From positions 1-64,000 of the forward strand of contig NZ_WOTG01000006.1 in the NCBI RefSeq assembly GCF_011516925.1: a DNA stretch of 64,000 bases, written 5' to 3'. Made by a program: the position numbers and the translations under genes. Below are positions 25,020-35,890 of the stretch, piece after piece. A model generated the notes under the pieces. The model ran no database searches, was not told the DNA's origin, and saw only the letters and a list, made by a program, of their open reading frames with translations. Source of the DNA: Acetobacter fabarum (lineage in GTDB: Bacteria; Pseudomonadota; Alphaproteobacteria; Acetobacterales; Acetobacteraceae). The stretch's first letter is position 1. Each line of letters starts with the position of its first letter.

Positions 25020-26837
25020 TTAGGCAGCCTCCTCCTGCTTAGGCGGAGGCATAAGGCCAATAGCCACCAGCCCCACCCAGAAGGGTGGAGAGGCATCATC
25101 TTCCAGAGAGACAACGGTGATAGCAGCACCTTTCTGGATCATCAGGAAAATCAGGAAGTCGCTGTTTTCCTTTAAAAGACGTTCTTTGTTCTCTTCCGTA
25201 ATGTTTTTGGCCACAAAACGCCAACCCTGTGCGACCAGAGTTTCCAGCAAGGTAAAGTTCCAGCCCGGTTGCCCAAGGACCTTCCCCCTCGCCTCACGGC
25301 TGAGGCCCCGGTATTGGTCCAGACGGGCAATGCCGGGGCTGACCTGGTACACGCGCTGGTGGCCAAAATGGGGGGCCAGATGCGCGCAGACCAGCCCGTT
25401 ATAAATTGCATCGGGTGTGGCTGTAATCAGGTAGTCTGCCGGACGTTCCTCCAGACTTTCAGCCCCTTCCTCCGAGAGAACCTCGGCGCATAACACGGGG
25501 ACGCCTGCTTTTTGGGCTAGGGCGAGATCTCTTGCTGAGCTGTCCACCAAAAGCACCGGGGTGCCGACTTCATGCACAACCTGCGCCAGTTGCGTGGACC
25601 ACTCACTGGCCCCCACAATGGCCAGAGCAGGCTGGTTGGAGAGAGTCAGGTGCAGTTTGCGCCCGAGCGGGATAAGCGAAAAGCCATGCAGGATCATGGT
25701 AGAGGCAATAATGGCGAACACTGCGGGCATAACCAGCCCCGCACCGGGGTAACCGGCATCTTGCAACCGAACACCGGCAATACCGGCCACGGCGGCGGCA
25801 ACAATGCCGCGTGGGGCAATCCAGCCAACAAAAAAACGCTCAGCCCAGCTCAGGCTGGTGCCAATGGTTGCCAGCCAGATTCCCAACGGGCGGACCAGAA
25901 ACAGAACGGCCAGTGTTAACCCACCAATAGACCATGAAAGGCTGGTCAGTTCGTGGCGTTGCAGGTCTGCGGCTAAAAGCACGAACAGTACGGAAACAAT
26001 AAGGACAACCAGCGCTTCCTTCATGCGCTGGAGTTCGCTCATTCCCGGAATACGCAGGTTGGCCAGCCCCATGCCAAACACGGTAGAGGCCATGAGCCCA
26101 GCCCCATCCATACTTAACGTTCCGACCACATAGAGCATGAGCGCTAAGGTAATGAACAACGGCATCTTCATGATGTCGGGCAGCATATCCCGCACACAAA
26201 TCCATTTTACGCACCATGCAGCTCCAATGCCTAACCCGATCATTAAGGCAGCACTGGCAAGCATATGCGGGACAATGGCCATGAACACAGTGCCCGACCC
26301 TTCATCGGGGCGCATGAGCAGCACTTCGAGCACCAATGTTGCCAGAATGGCTCCCACCGGGTCGTTTAGAATGGCCTCCCAGCGTAAAAATGCGGCTATC
26401 CGGGGTTTAAGCTTGGCATGCCGCAGCAGAGGAAGCACCACGGTGGGCCCCGTTACCACGACAATCGAACCAAACAGGAATGCGGGGCCCCACCCCATGC
26501 CACCAATATAATGCGCAGCCAGACTGCCCAGCAGAAAGTTAATGGGTAAAGCCACCAGCGTCAGTCGCAGAACCCCTTCCCCGGCTTCTTTGAGCTGCCG
26601 GAAATCAAGTGCCAGACCACCTTCAAAAACAATCAGGGCCACAGCAAGTGACACAAGGGGATGAAAAGCCGAGCCAATCATTTCTGACGGGTGCATAACC
26701 TGCAGGACAGGCCCGTAAAGCAAGCCGAGTGAGAACAGCAATACAATAGCGGGCAGCCGGAAGCGCCATGCCGTCCATTGCGCGAGCATACTGCCGCCCA
26801 ACACAAAAAAGACGAAAATAATTACACTATCGGTCAT
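25020..26837 (-). CDS. CPA1-family Na+(K+)/H+ antiporter with C-terminal nucleotide-binding-like domain
   Basis: 605 residues. The first ~390 form about 12 membrane segments with the CPA1 ion-site region RWEAILNDPVGAILATL. The remainder starts LAIVGASEWSTQLAQVVHEVGTPVLLVD, a Rossmann-like RCK/TrkA-N segment that probably binds a nucleotide and gates transport. It exchanges protons for monovalent cations across the inner membrane, useful for pH homeostasis in an acid-producing organism. It differs from the second CPA1 gene at 45761, which lacks the RCK part. Confidence 0.88.
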   Translation of the reverse strand: MTDSVIIFVFFVLGGSMLAQWTAWRFRLPAIVLLFSLGLLYGPVLQVMHPSEMIGSAFHPLVSLAVALIVFEGGLALDFRQLKEAGEGVLRLTLVALPINFLLGSLAAHYIGGMGWGPAFLFGSIVVVTGPTVVLPLLRHAKLKPRIAAFLRWEAILNDPVGAILATLVLEVLLMRPDEGSGTVFMAIVPHMLASAALMIGLGIGAAWCVKWICVRDMLPDIMKMPLFITLALMLYVVGTLSMDGAGLMASTVFGMGLANLRIPGMSELQRMKEALVVLIVSVLFVLLAADLQRHELTSLSWSIGGLTLAVLFLVRPLGIWLATIGTSLSWAERFFVGWIAPRGIVAAAVAGIAGVRLQDAGYPGAGLVMPAVFAIIASTMILHGFSLIPLGRKLHLTLSNQPALAIVGASEWSTQLAQVVHEVGTPVLLVDSSARDLALAQKAGVPVLCAEVLSEEGAESLEERPADYLITATPDAIYNGLVCAHLAPHFGHQRVYQVSPGIARLDQYRGLSREARGKVLGQPGWNFTLLETLVAQGWRFVAKNITEENKERLLKENSDFLIFLMIQKGAAITVVSLEDDASPPFWVGLVAIGLMPPPKQEEAA

Positions 26838-26968
26838 GCGGGTCTATCTCGGGGTCAGATGTGATCCATGCTCTTTTGTGCTTAAAGCATAAAGGCATGA
26901 AAGTTATACATCAAACTCACAAGATAGACCGCAAAAGCAGCCAGATAATAGTTTTGTGTAAAAAACAA

Positions 26969-28267
26969 TCAGTCGTTCTGTAACTGCCGTTCCAGAACTG
27001 CGGCAAAAAATCCGTCAGTTTCGTCCCGTGCCGGGGTCAGGCTGATCATGGCCATTTCACGCAAGCGCTCCGGGAGTGCGGGAGAGCCAGATGCAACAAG
27101 ACGGAACTCCGGATTACGGGCGACAAACAGCTCGACCTGTCCGGCATTTTCGGCCTTGAGGAGAGAGCAGGTTGCATAAATCATGCGGCCACCGGGTTTA
27201 ACCAGTGCTGCTGCCCGGTCCATAATAGCGGCCTGCTTGACCAGCAGTTCTTCCAGATCGACCTGCGTGGTACGGAAGCGTGCATCCGGGTTACGGCGCC
27301 ATGTTCCCGTGCCGCTGCAAGGGGCATCGACCAGAACCCGATCAAACGAGGCAGCACGCCTTTTGGCCCACTTATCGCCTTCGGTCAGCAGGTGGCGCTC
27401 CACATTATGTACCCCTGCGCGGCGCAGTCTTTTAACGGCACCTTCCAGCCGCACGACAGAAACATCACATGCAACAATATGGCCCTTGTTTTCCATCATC
27501 ATGGCAAGGGCCAATGTTTTGCCACCGGCACCCGCACAGTAATCCAGAACACGCATGCCGGGATCAACACCCGCCATGGCGGCAACAAGCTGGCTGCCTT
27601 CATCCTGAATTTCTACCAGACCATCACGGAACGGCTTGCTGGCGGTTACAGGCTGGCGGCCTTCCAGCCGCAGCCCCCAGGGGGACAGCTTTGTTTCTTC
27701 CGCATGCAGCCCTTCGCGCGCAAGCGCGTGCATGGCTTCCGTGCGGGTTGTGCGCAGCATGTTAATGCGCAGGTCCAAGGAGGCAGGTTCTGCCATGGCC
27801 TTGATTTCTGCCTCAAGGTCCGCCCCAAAGGTTTCTTCCAGCTTGGGGAGTAGCCAGTCGGGCACTTCAAGCCGTACAGCCCGAGGCATATCCGCGCACT
27901 CAAGCTCCTTGCCGATCAGGGCGTTCAGCACCGCCTGTTCAGACTCGCTTAGTGCGCCCGCGGCAAAGCGGCCGCCGCCGTAAATGGATGCCAGTTTTTC
28001 CATAGGGGTGCGATCAAACACCAACTGGGCACCAGCCAGCATGCGGGGGCTGGCAGTGCCCCCGCTTTGCTCAAGCCACCAACCCAGCTTGCGCCAGTTG
28101 CGCATGATGTCCCACACCAGGCCGGAAATGGCACGCCGGTCACCGCCGCCAATATAGCGTCTTTCCCTGAAAAAGCTGTTGGCAACGGCATCCGCTGGTT
28201 TGCGTGGTGCCGCCTCCATAGCCGCAAGCAGGTCAATGCTGGCGGCAAGTCTGGCTGTAGGTGTCAT
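26969..28267 (-). CDS. RsmB/NOP2-family rRNA cytosine-C5 methyltransferase
   Basis: 432 residues. An N-terminal NusB-like helical domain (1-~130) precedes a Rossmann methyltransferase: SAM motif VLDYCAGAGGKTLALA, motif IV DAPCSGTGTWRRNPD and motif VI YATCSLL with the nucleophilic cysteine. The likely target is C967 of 16S rRNA, as for RsmB, but the exact position is not certain. It begins 9 bases after guaB and is surely cotranscribed with it. Confidence 0.9.
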   Translation of the reverse strand: MTPTARLAASIDLLAAMEAAPRKPADAVANSFFRERRYIGGGDRRAISGLVWDIMRNWRKLGWWLEQSGGTASPRMLAGAQLVFDRTPMEKLASIYGGGRFAAGALSESEQAVLNALIGKELECADMPRAVRLEVPDWLLPKLEETFGADLEAEIKAMAEPASLDLRINMLRTTRTEAMHALAREGLHAEETKLSPWGLRLEGRQPVTASKPFRDGLVEIQDEGSQLVAAMAGVDPGMRVLDYCAGAGGKTLALAMMMENKGHIVACDVSVVRLEGAVKRLRRAGVHNVERHLLTEGDKWAKRRAASFDRVLVDAPCSGTGTWRRNPDARFRTTQVDLEELLVKQAAIMDRAAALVKPGGRMIYATCSLLKAENAGQVELFVARNPEFRLVASGSPALPERLREMAMISLTPARDETDGFFAAVLERQLQND

Positions 28268-28276
28268 AAAGGCAGA

Positions 28277-29776
<1,500 letters not shown>

Positions 29777-29931
29777 TTACAACGTGGCGGGTTTACCCTG
29801 TAGCAAATCACTGCCGCAGGTCACCCGACCTTTGGCGCTTCCTCTTATGACTTTGGCCGGGTAAACGCAAGCGCTCAAGGCCATTATTCACCATGTTTTT
29901 TAAAAAAGCATCTTTTAAACGCAATATGCAC

Positions 29932-29971
29932 AGGCCACATCCAGCAAGCGCGAACCTGCTGGATGTGGCCT
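29932..29971 (-). terminator. Long perfect hairpin after the small 69-residue gene
   Basis: AGGCCACATCCAGCA (29932-29946) and TGCTGGATGTGGCCT (29957-29971) form a perfect 15-bp stem with a 10-base loop, 24 bases after the stop of the small gene on the minus strand. No strong T run follows at once; a TTTTTT lies ~50 bases on. Probably a terminator. Confidence 0.6.
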
Positions 29972-29995
29972 GATATACGAACAGGAGCGGAAAAA

Positions 29996-30205
29996 TTACT
30001 TACAGGCTGCGCTATTACGGAGCATGCGGGGCTTCTGGCGCAAAAACACCACCTGCGGAGAGCAGGCTCTTGCCGTGCCGTCTTCCACCAGAGCATCCCG
30101 CTCCCATGCGCTCAGCAACGTAACGCGCCAGCGTTCACGAACAGCCTCACGCCAACGATCCGAGGTTTTTGCCTGCGTTGCCTGCACAACCTGATGAATA
30201 TGCAT
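29996..30205 (-). CDS. Small basic protein, 69 residues, unknown
   Basis: A short frame starting MHIHQVVQATQAKTSDRWRE and ending RMLRNSAACK. The start at 30205 has a very strong ribosome-binding sequence (AGGGGAGGCGAAC before ATG), the main reason to call it a gene. The frame is open upstream but this ATG is clearly favoured. It is rich in Arg and Ala with no signal peptide or membrane segment, and no family was recognised. It lies alone, followed by a perfect 15-bp hairpin. Confidence 0.6.
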   Translation of the reverse strand: MHIHQVVQATQAKTSDRWREAVRERWRVTLLSAWERDALVEDGTARACSPQVVFLRQKPRMLRNSAACK

Positions 30206-30489
30206 GTTCGCCTCCCCTCTGCTGTGACCTGACACTACACGCAAAAAAAACAGTTGAGGCATGACTGTTTTGTGAAAGGTCAAAAAAACATGCACTCTGA
30301 TTTGCAGCACTGAACAACATGCACGCAAATGCGAAAAAACATAACGAGACTGCCCCTGAGAGGCATTGTCTCTCACGCGGTAACTTGCTCAGTTTCAAGC
30401 CGCCTGGGCAGCGTAAGGCAATGAGGAATTAGCAATACCCCGCCCATTTCCAATTTGAACAGGACAGCAAAGCACGCCATACTTTGGGC

Positions 30490-32181
30490 ATGACCCAACG
30501 GATGCCTTTTTTGCTCTCCCACTTGATGGCTTTTGGTCTGCTGGCCTGCGCCACGCCCCCCGTATGGGCCACAAATGGGCAGCCAGATGCACATAAGGGC
30601 GGCACGCTGCGTATTCTCGCACAAAGTGATGCAGGCACACTCGACCCGCAAATATCTTACATTGCCCTGACCAAAGTGCTTGAAACACCAGTGTATGACA
30701 CACTGTTAACCTACCCCAAGCTTTCCGGCCCCGGTGCGCATCCGGTCATTGCCAATCTGGTGGAGGCTGTACCAACCCCCGAGGATGATGGACGCACTTA
30801 CCGCCTGACCCTGCGGGATGGGCTATATTTTTCCAACGGCAAACCCGTTACGGTGGACGATGTGGCAGCGTCTTTTCGTCGTCTTTTCAAGGTAGGGAGC
30901 CCAACGGCTGGCCCATATTACGGGGGCATTGTTGGTGCCCGTGCCTGTCTGCAAAACCCCACAATATGCACATTGGCCGGTGGTGTGGAAACAGACGCCC
31001 ACACGCGGCAGATAGTCTTCCATTTAGAGACGCCAGACCCGGAGTTTCTGGACCGGCTGGCATGGATGCACGCCGCCATTCTGCCCGCAGACACCCCAGT
31101 GCATGACATGGGCAACACCTCCATACCCGGAACAGGTCCCTACCGTATTGCGGAGTATGACCCGACCACTCAGTTACGTTTGGAGCGTAATCCTTTTTTT
31201 CACGAATGGTCACATCAGGCGCAACCCGCAGCCTACCCGGATGCGGTTCTGGTTTCCTTTGGTCTGGACGGAGAAGCGGCCGTTACCGCCGTGGAAAATG
31301 AGCAGGCGGACTGGATGTACGAAAATGTTCCGCTGGACAGGTTAGGAGAAGTTGGGAGCCGTTACGCCAGTCAGGTGCATCTTTACGCCCCGCTTCTGTC
31401 ATACTTTGCCATGCTCAACGTGCATGAACCGCCGTTTACATCGCTCAAAGTTCGGCAGGCTCTGAATTACGCAGTGAACCGGCACGCCATGATTATTTAC
31501 CGGGGTGGCCCGGCCGTGGCGTCCCCTCTATGCCAGATTTTGCCGGATGGCACGCCGGGGTATGAGCCGTTCTGTTTTTATACCCAAGGCGCCTCCCCGG
31601 CACATCCCGCACAAAACTGGGTTAAACCGGATATGGATGTCGCCCGCCAGCTCGTAAAGGAAAGCGGCATGGCGGGGCAGAAAGTGACCATTATTGTTCC
31701 ATCCGAACAGCATGGCAGCGCCACGGCGGACGATATTCGTAATACGCTGGATATGCTTGGCTTCAAGGCAACGGTTCGCACCATAAGCCCTGCCATAGCG
31801 TTTACTTACATCCAGAATACACAAAACCATTTTCAGATTGCTCTAGCCGGCTGGAATGCCGATTACCCTTCGGCCTCCAGCTTTTTGCAAACCCTGTTTT
31901 CCTGCGAAACCTTCCACCCCAACTCTGACAACTCTCCCAATTATTCAGGGTTTTGCGACCCCAAGATTGACCGGAAAATGCAAGACGCCGCGATGCTGGC
32001 TTTAACCGACCGGGAGGCAAGCAACCACGCATGGTCCGAAGTTGACCGGGAGATTATGGCTCAGGCCCCGTTTGTGCCCCTCTCACAAACCCAGAGGGTA
32101 CTTCTGCTCTCCCGCCGCGCCAAAAATGTCATTATTACTTTGAATGACGAAATTCTTTTTTCACAGATCCAGTTACAATAA
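30490..32181 (+). CDS. ABC transporter substrate-binding protein, peptide (SBP_bac_5) family
   Basis: 563 residues from the ATG at 30490; a TTG two codons earlier is also in frame. The N-terminus is a signal peptide with a possible lipobox LLAC. The mature protein has GGTLRILAQSDAGTLDPQ, DGLYFSNGKPVTVDDVAASF and STPGTGPYRI-like sequence of the OppA/DppA family. It should capture oligopeptides or similar ligands in the periplasm. No permease or ATPase gene is nearby, so it must use a transporter encoded elsewhere. Its last 9 bases overlap the convergent metallopeptidase gene. Confidence 0.85.
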   Translation: MTQRMPFLLSHLMAFGLLACATPPVWATNGQPDAHKGGTLRILAQSDAGTLDPQISYIALTKVLETPVYDTLLTYPKLSGPGAHPVIANLVEAVPTPEDDGRTYRLTLRDGLYFSNGKPVTVDDVAASFRRLFKVGSPTAGPYYGGIVGARACLQNPTICTLAGGVETDAHTRQIVFHLETPDPEFLDRLAWMHAAILPADTPVHDMGNTSIPGTGPYRIAEYDPTTQLRLERNPFFHEWSHQAQPAAYPDAVLVSFGLDGEAAVTAVENEQADWMYENVPLDRLGEVGSRYASQVHLYAPLLSYFAMLNVHEPPFTSLKVRQALNYAVNRHAMIIYRGGPAVASPLCQILPDGTPGYEPFCFYTQGASPAHPAQNWVKPDMDVARQLVKESGMAGQKVTIIVPSEQHGSATADDIRNTLDMLGFKATVRTISPAIAFTYIQNTQNHFQIALAGWNADYPSASSFLQTLFSCETFHPNSDNSPNYSGFCDPKIDRKMQDAAMLALTDREASNHAWSEVDREIMAQAPFVPLSQTQRVLLLSRRAKNVIITLNDEILFSQIQLQ

Positions 32182-33258
32182 GCCGGATGGCTGGTCTGCC
32201 GTCTGCTGTACCTCACGCACAACATCATGAATAAAACGTAGCTTTGCACGCACACCCGCCGTGAGCACAAAAGGGTAAAAATCGGCCAGTCCCATCGACC
32301 TGTTCAAGCTGTTGACGGCATATGTCAACGGCAACCAGGCCTCTATGATGTCATCAAACGGCATGTGCAGATAAGGGTCGTTCCTGTGCGTGAGAACAGG
32401 CTTGCCATCAACCATCGGGCCTATGGTCATGTCATAAGACAAGGCCGTTTCCAGCGTGGACACTATATGAAAGTAATGCGCCCATGTTTCGGCAAAATCC
32501 TCCCAAGGATGGGACATGGCATAATGGCTGACATAGTGCTCCCGCCAGTTGTCCGGTGCTGCACTGGCGTAATGTTTTTGCAATGCGCTTTGGTAATCTG
32601 CCCGGTCATCCCCAAACATGGCCCTGCACTGCTCCAGACGGCCACCGTCACGGATAAGAATATTCCAGTAGTAATGGCCAATTTCATGCCGGAAATGCCC
32701 TAGAAGAGTTCGGTAATACTCTCCCATTTCCACACGCATATGCTCCCTGTAGGCATCATCAGCCTCTTTGGTTGCTATGGTAATAACGCCATTATTATGG
32801 CCTGTCATGATTGGTGGCCAGCCTTGGGGTGGATCGTCCAGAAAATCGAACACCAGCCCTTCCTGCGGGTCTTGCTGACGGTTTTTAACAGGAAGCCTAA
32901 GCCGGAGAATTGTATAAACAAGGCGATGTTTGGCAAACTCCAGCTTGCGCCAGCGTTCCGTATTGCCCGGAATATTCAGGTTGGGAATAACCCGGTTAAA
33001 CTGGCAGGCAAAGCAGAACGTGCCTTTGGGCTGCAACGCTGGAGCCAGCCAGTTACACACATCATACGCATGGTTGGCACAAAAAGCGCGCGGTTCTTCG
33101 TTCTGCCCTATTGGGTGGTAAAGCCCACCTGCTTCAGCCGCCAAGGCGGCAAGGTTGGCTGCTTCAGGCATATAACCCAAGGGAGCATGGCACTGGTTGC
33201 AACGGGTGTTTTCAAAAAAAACCGGCTGCCCACAGGACTGGCATGTAAAACGCTTCAT
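32173..33258 (-). CDS. Zinc-ribbon putative metallopeptidase (PF15887-like)
   Basis: 361 residues. An N-terminal zinc ribbon (CQSCGQPVFFENTRCNQC) is followed by a second Cys-rich part (FCFACQFNRVIPN). The peptidase-like domain has HEIGHYYW near residue 200, which fits a zincin HExxH with Ile in the fourth place, and downstream SHPWEDFAETWAHYFH carrying likely further metal ligands. AAAGG precedes the ATG. It is next to, and on the same strand as, the transglutaminase-like gene, in the ATP-grasp/alpha-E cluster. A role in processing the product of that cluster is inferred; substrate unknown. Confidence 0.8.
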   Translation of the reverse strand: MKRFTCQSCGQPVFFENTRCNQCHAPLGYMPEAANLAALAAEAGGLYHPIGQNEEPRAFCANHAYDVCNWLAPALQPKGTFCFACQFNRVIPNLNIPGNTERWRKLEFAKHRLVYTILRLRLPVKNRQQDPQEGLVFDFLDDPPQGWPPIMTGHNNGVITIATKEADDAYREHMRVEMGEYYRTLLGHFRHEIGHYYWNILIRDGGRLEQCRAMFGDDRADYQSALQKHYASAAPDNWREHYVSHYAMSHPWEDFAETWAHYFHIVSTLETALSYDMTIGPMVDGKPVLTHRNDPYLHMPFDDIIEAWLPLTYAVNSLNRSMGLADFYPFVLTAGVRAKLRFIHDVVREVQQTADQPSGLL

Positions 33259-33313
33259 CCAGCACCTTTCTTTACACCCAGTGGCTCAAAATATGATTTT
33301 TAATGTCTGCTTA

Positions 33314-34153
33314 TCAGTTAAACAGACGTTCGACCTTCATGCAGACATTAAAGGTTGCCTCGCACCTGTCCAGCAGGCCGGAAACAGGGGCGGCATTTTC
33401 CGGGCTGGCAGCAACTGCAAGGGGGATATGCCCTTGCCCGGCCAGCAGACCAGAAGTGGTATCAAACCCCAGCCACCCACGATGGGGAATAAAAATCTGT
33501 GCCCATGCGTGCAACTCCCCGGTTAGCACTTCCTCTCCGTCTGCCGTATTCACACTTTGGATAAGATAGCCCGAGACAAACCGCGCAGCATGCCCCAGAT
33601 GCCGGGCTATATTGACAAAAAGCCATGCACTGTCGCGGCAGGAACCAGCGCGGCGGTGTAGAGTTTCCTCCGGGGACCATACACCGGGTTCCAGCCTGTG
33701 CTGATAGCCGACTGTGCGGGCAATACCACGGTTTATGGCCATCATATGTCCCAGCACATCCCCCCCTACGCCAACCGGGTAGCGGGAGAGAAAACCCCTT
33801 ACCTCTTCCCCACATTCAGGTGGAATTGCATGCTCCTCCTGCGGCAGGTCGGTATGATCATCGGGGGCTAAGGTTTGCAGGAGCGGGTCATAAGTGGTCA
33901 TGTCTGCAACCAGAGACACCTCAATATCAAAATGTGTCAGACGGTCGGGAAAACCAACACAGGCCACATCATTCCCGCACGAATCACGCTCCCATTTCAG
34001 GTTAAAACCTTCTGGCTGAATATGCAGGCCATATGCCTCAATGGGCGTGCGGCAGGCTTCCATGGGGCGTAGTCGTATTGTCTGGGTTCCCAAGGCTACG
34101 GGGCGGTCGTAACGGTAGCAGGTCCGGTGCAAAAGCGTTACCTGTGAACTCAT
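33314..34153 (-). CDS. Transglutaminase-like cysteine protease-fold protein
   Basis: 279 residues from the ATG at 34153 (MSSQVTLLHRTCYRYDRPV). An N-terminal beta domain of the bacterial transglutaminase type is followed by the papain-like core. The Cys-His-Asp triad is visible: C in RAGSCRDSAWLF, H in GELHAWAQIF and D in GWLGFDTTSG. No signal peptide is evident, so it should act in the cytoplasm. It is divergent from the ATP-grasp/alpha-E pair, a genomic association seen in many proteobacteria. It may cleave or transfer a peptide or amide bond on the product of the ATP-grasp ligase. Confidence 0.88.
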   Translation of the reverse strand: MSSQVTLLHRTCYRYDRPVALGTQTIRLRPMEACRTPIEAYGLHIQPEGFNLKWERDSCGNDVACVGFPDRLTHFDIEVSLVADMTTYDPLLQTLAPDDHTDLPQEEHAIPPECGEEVRGFLSRYPVGVGGDVLGHMMAINRGIARTVGYQHRLEPGVWSPEETLHRRAGSCRDSAWLFVNIARHLGHAARFVSGYLIQSVNTADGEEVLTGELHAWAQIFIPHRGWLGFDTTSGLLAGQGHIPLAVAASPENAAPVSGLLDRCEATFNVCMKVERLFN

Positions 34154-34417
34154 CAGAAATACGGCCCTGCTCGTGTTGCAGCCCAATGCCGTGGGCTGCG
34201 GATATCTGTTTGGTATCAGAACAATAATTCAGCGCAAAATCATATCATTCCGTGCAAGGCATGCAAGGGACCCATGCGGGTTTGTGCAAACAAAATGTGA
34301 GCACGTATTTTGTGCTTGGCAAACGCCGGAAATCCTGCTCCGTTAATGCGTATTCGAAACGTTTTGGCAGGCAGGACCAGCTTTTCTTCAGTCCCGAATG
34401 CCAGAAGGGAGGCTTTT

Positions 34418-35890
34418 ATGACGAACGCCCTACACCTTGCCCCTCCCCTAACACGCGGACTGCTGGACAACTACGCCACTCCTGATTTTTTTTGCGAGTT
34501 AATGAACCGCAAATCCCCTGCTCCACCCATTATAGATTGCGTAAAAAAGCGTCTGTCTGCTTTGCAGATACAGGAACTCCAGAACAGAACGGCCTCTGCC
34601 GAAGCACAGCTTTACAGAATGGGCATTACCTTTACCGTTTACACGGACCGGGAAGCCATTGACCGCATTTTGCCTTTTGATGCCATTCCACGGATTATTA
34701 CAGCAGAAGAATGGCAACATATTGAACGCGGGGTTCAACAGCGTATTCAGGCCATCAACCTGTTTTTGCATGATATTTATCATGAACAGCATATCCTGAA
34801 GGATGGCGTGGTTCCTGCCGAACTCGTGCTGCAAAACGCCAATTACTGTCAGGCTATGGTTGGTTTGGACGTGCCCGGTGGGGTTTATGTCCATATCAAT
34901 GGAACAGACCTTATCCGTGACCAGCAGGGCCGCTTTCTGGTTCTCGAAGATAACGCACGCACACCTTCTGGCGTATCCTACGTCATAGAAAATCGCCACA
35001 TGATGCTCAGGCTCATGCCAGATCTGGCATCAGGCCTGCCCATACGCTCGGTGGAGGAATACGGCCCGCGCCTGCATAATGCTTTGTGTGAGGTCGCCCC
35101 CGAAGGTGTGGACGACCCACAGGTTGTTCTGCTCTCCCCCGGTATTTATAATTCTGCTTACTTCGAGCACGTGTTCCTGTCGCGCGAAATGGGGGCTCCT
35201 CTGGTCGAAGGCCGCGACCTGTTTGTGGAGAACCATAAGGTTTTCATGCGTACCGTTATGGGGCCAAGGCCTGTCCACTCCATATACCGTCGCCTCAATG
35301 ATGAATTTCTTGACCCACTTGCCTTTAATCCTGACAGCTTGCTGGGAGTGCCCGGTCTGGTCGAGGCTTACAGGCGCGGCAATGTTACACTGGCCAATGC
35401 GCTGGGCACAGGCGTTGCGGATGACAAAGCCGTTTATGCCTATATGCCCCGTATTATCCGTTATTATCTGGATGAAGACCCTATTCTGGAAAGTGTGGAA
35501 ACACATATCTGCGCAGAACCGGAGGGGCTGGCATACACCTTGGCAAATCTTGACAAGCTTGTTGTCAAACCCGTTGGGGAATCAGGCGGTTACGGACTGC
35601 TGATTGGCCCGCAGGCAACGCAGGCGGAGCTGGACGACTTCAGCCAAAAATTACGCCACAATCCGGGCAATTACATAAGCCAGCCAACCATTGGCCTGTC
35701 AGTTACGCCAACCCTTTGCGGGGATACGGTAGAAGCCCGCCATGTTGACCTGAGACCCTTTGCCGTTACGGGCCGTTCTGTCTGGGTGCTGCCTGGCGGC
35801 TTGTCCCGCGTTGCTCTGCGCAAAGGCTCGCTGGTTGTTAACTCATCCCAAGGGGGTGGTTCAAAAGATACATGGGTCATGGCATCATGA
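34418..35890 (+). CDS. Circularly permuted type 2 ATP-grasp protein
   Basis: 490 residues; AAGGGAGG five bases before the ATG at 34418 fixes the start, though the frame is open to 34310. The region NLFLHDIYHEQHILKDGVVP, the motif VLEDNARTPSGVSYVIENR and VVKPVGESGGYG are diagnostic of the DUF404/DUF407 family of circularly permuted ATP-grasp enzymes. By family these ligate carboxyl and amine groups with ATP, probably making a peptide or amide bond, but no substrate is known. The TGA stop overlaps the ATG of the alpha-E gene (ATGA), so the two are translationally coupled. Confidence 0.92.
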   Translation: MTNALHLAPPLTRGLLDNYATPDFFCELMNRKSPAPPIIDCVKKRLSALQIQELQNRTASAEAQLYRMGITFTVYTDREAIDRILPFDAIPRIITAEEWQHIERGVQQRIQAINLFLHDIYHEQHILKDGVVPAELVLQNANYCQAMVGLDVPGGVYVHINGTDLIRDQQGRFLVLEDNARTPSGVSYVIENRHMMLRLMPDLASGLPIRSVEEYGPRLHNALCEVAPEGVDDPQVVLLSPGIYNSAYFEHVFLSREMGAPLVEGRDLFVENHKVFMRTVMGPRPVHSIYRRLNDEFLDPLAFNPDSLLGVPGLVEAYRRGNVTLANALGTGVADDKAVYAYMPRIIRYYLDEDPILESVETHICAEPEGLAYTLANLDKLVVKPVGESGGYGLLIGPQATQAELDDFSQKLRHNPGNYISQPTIGLSVTPTLCGDTVEARHVDLRPFAVTGRSVWVLPGGLSRVALRKGSLVVNSSQGGGSKDTWVMAS

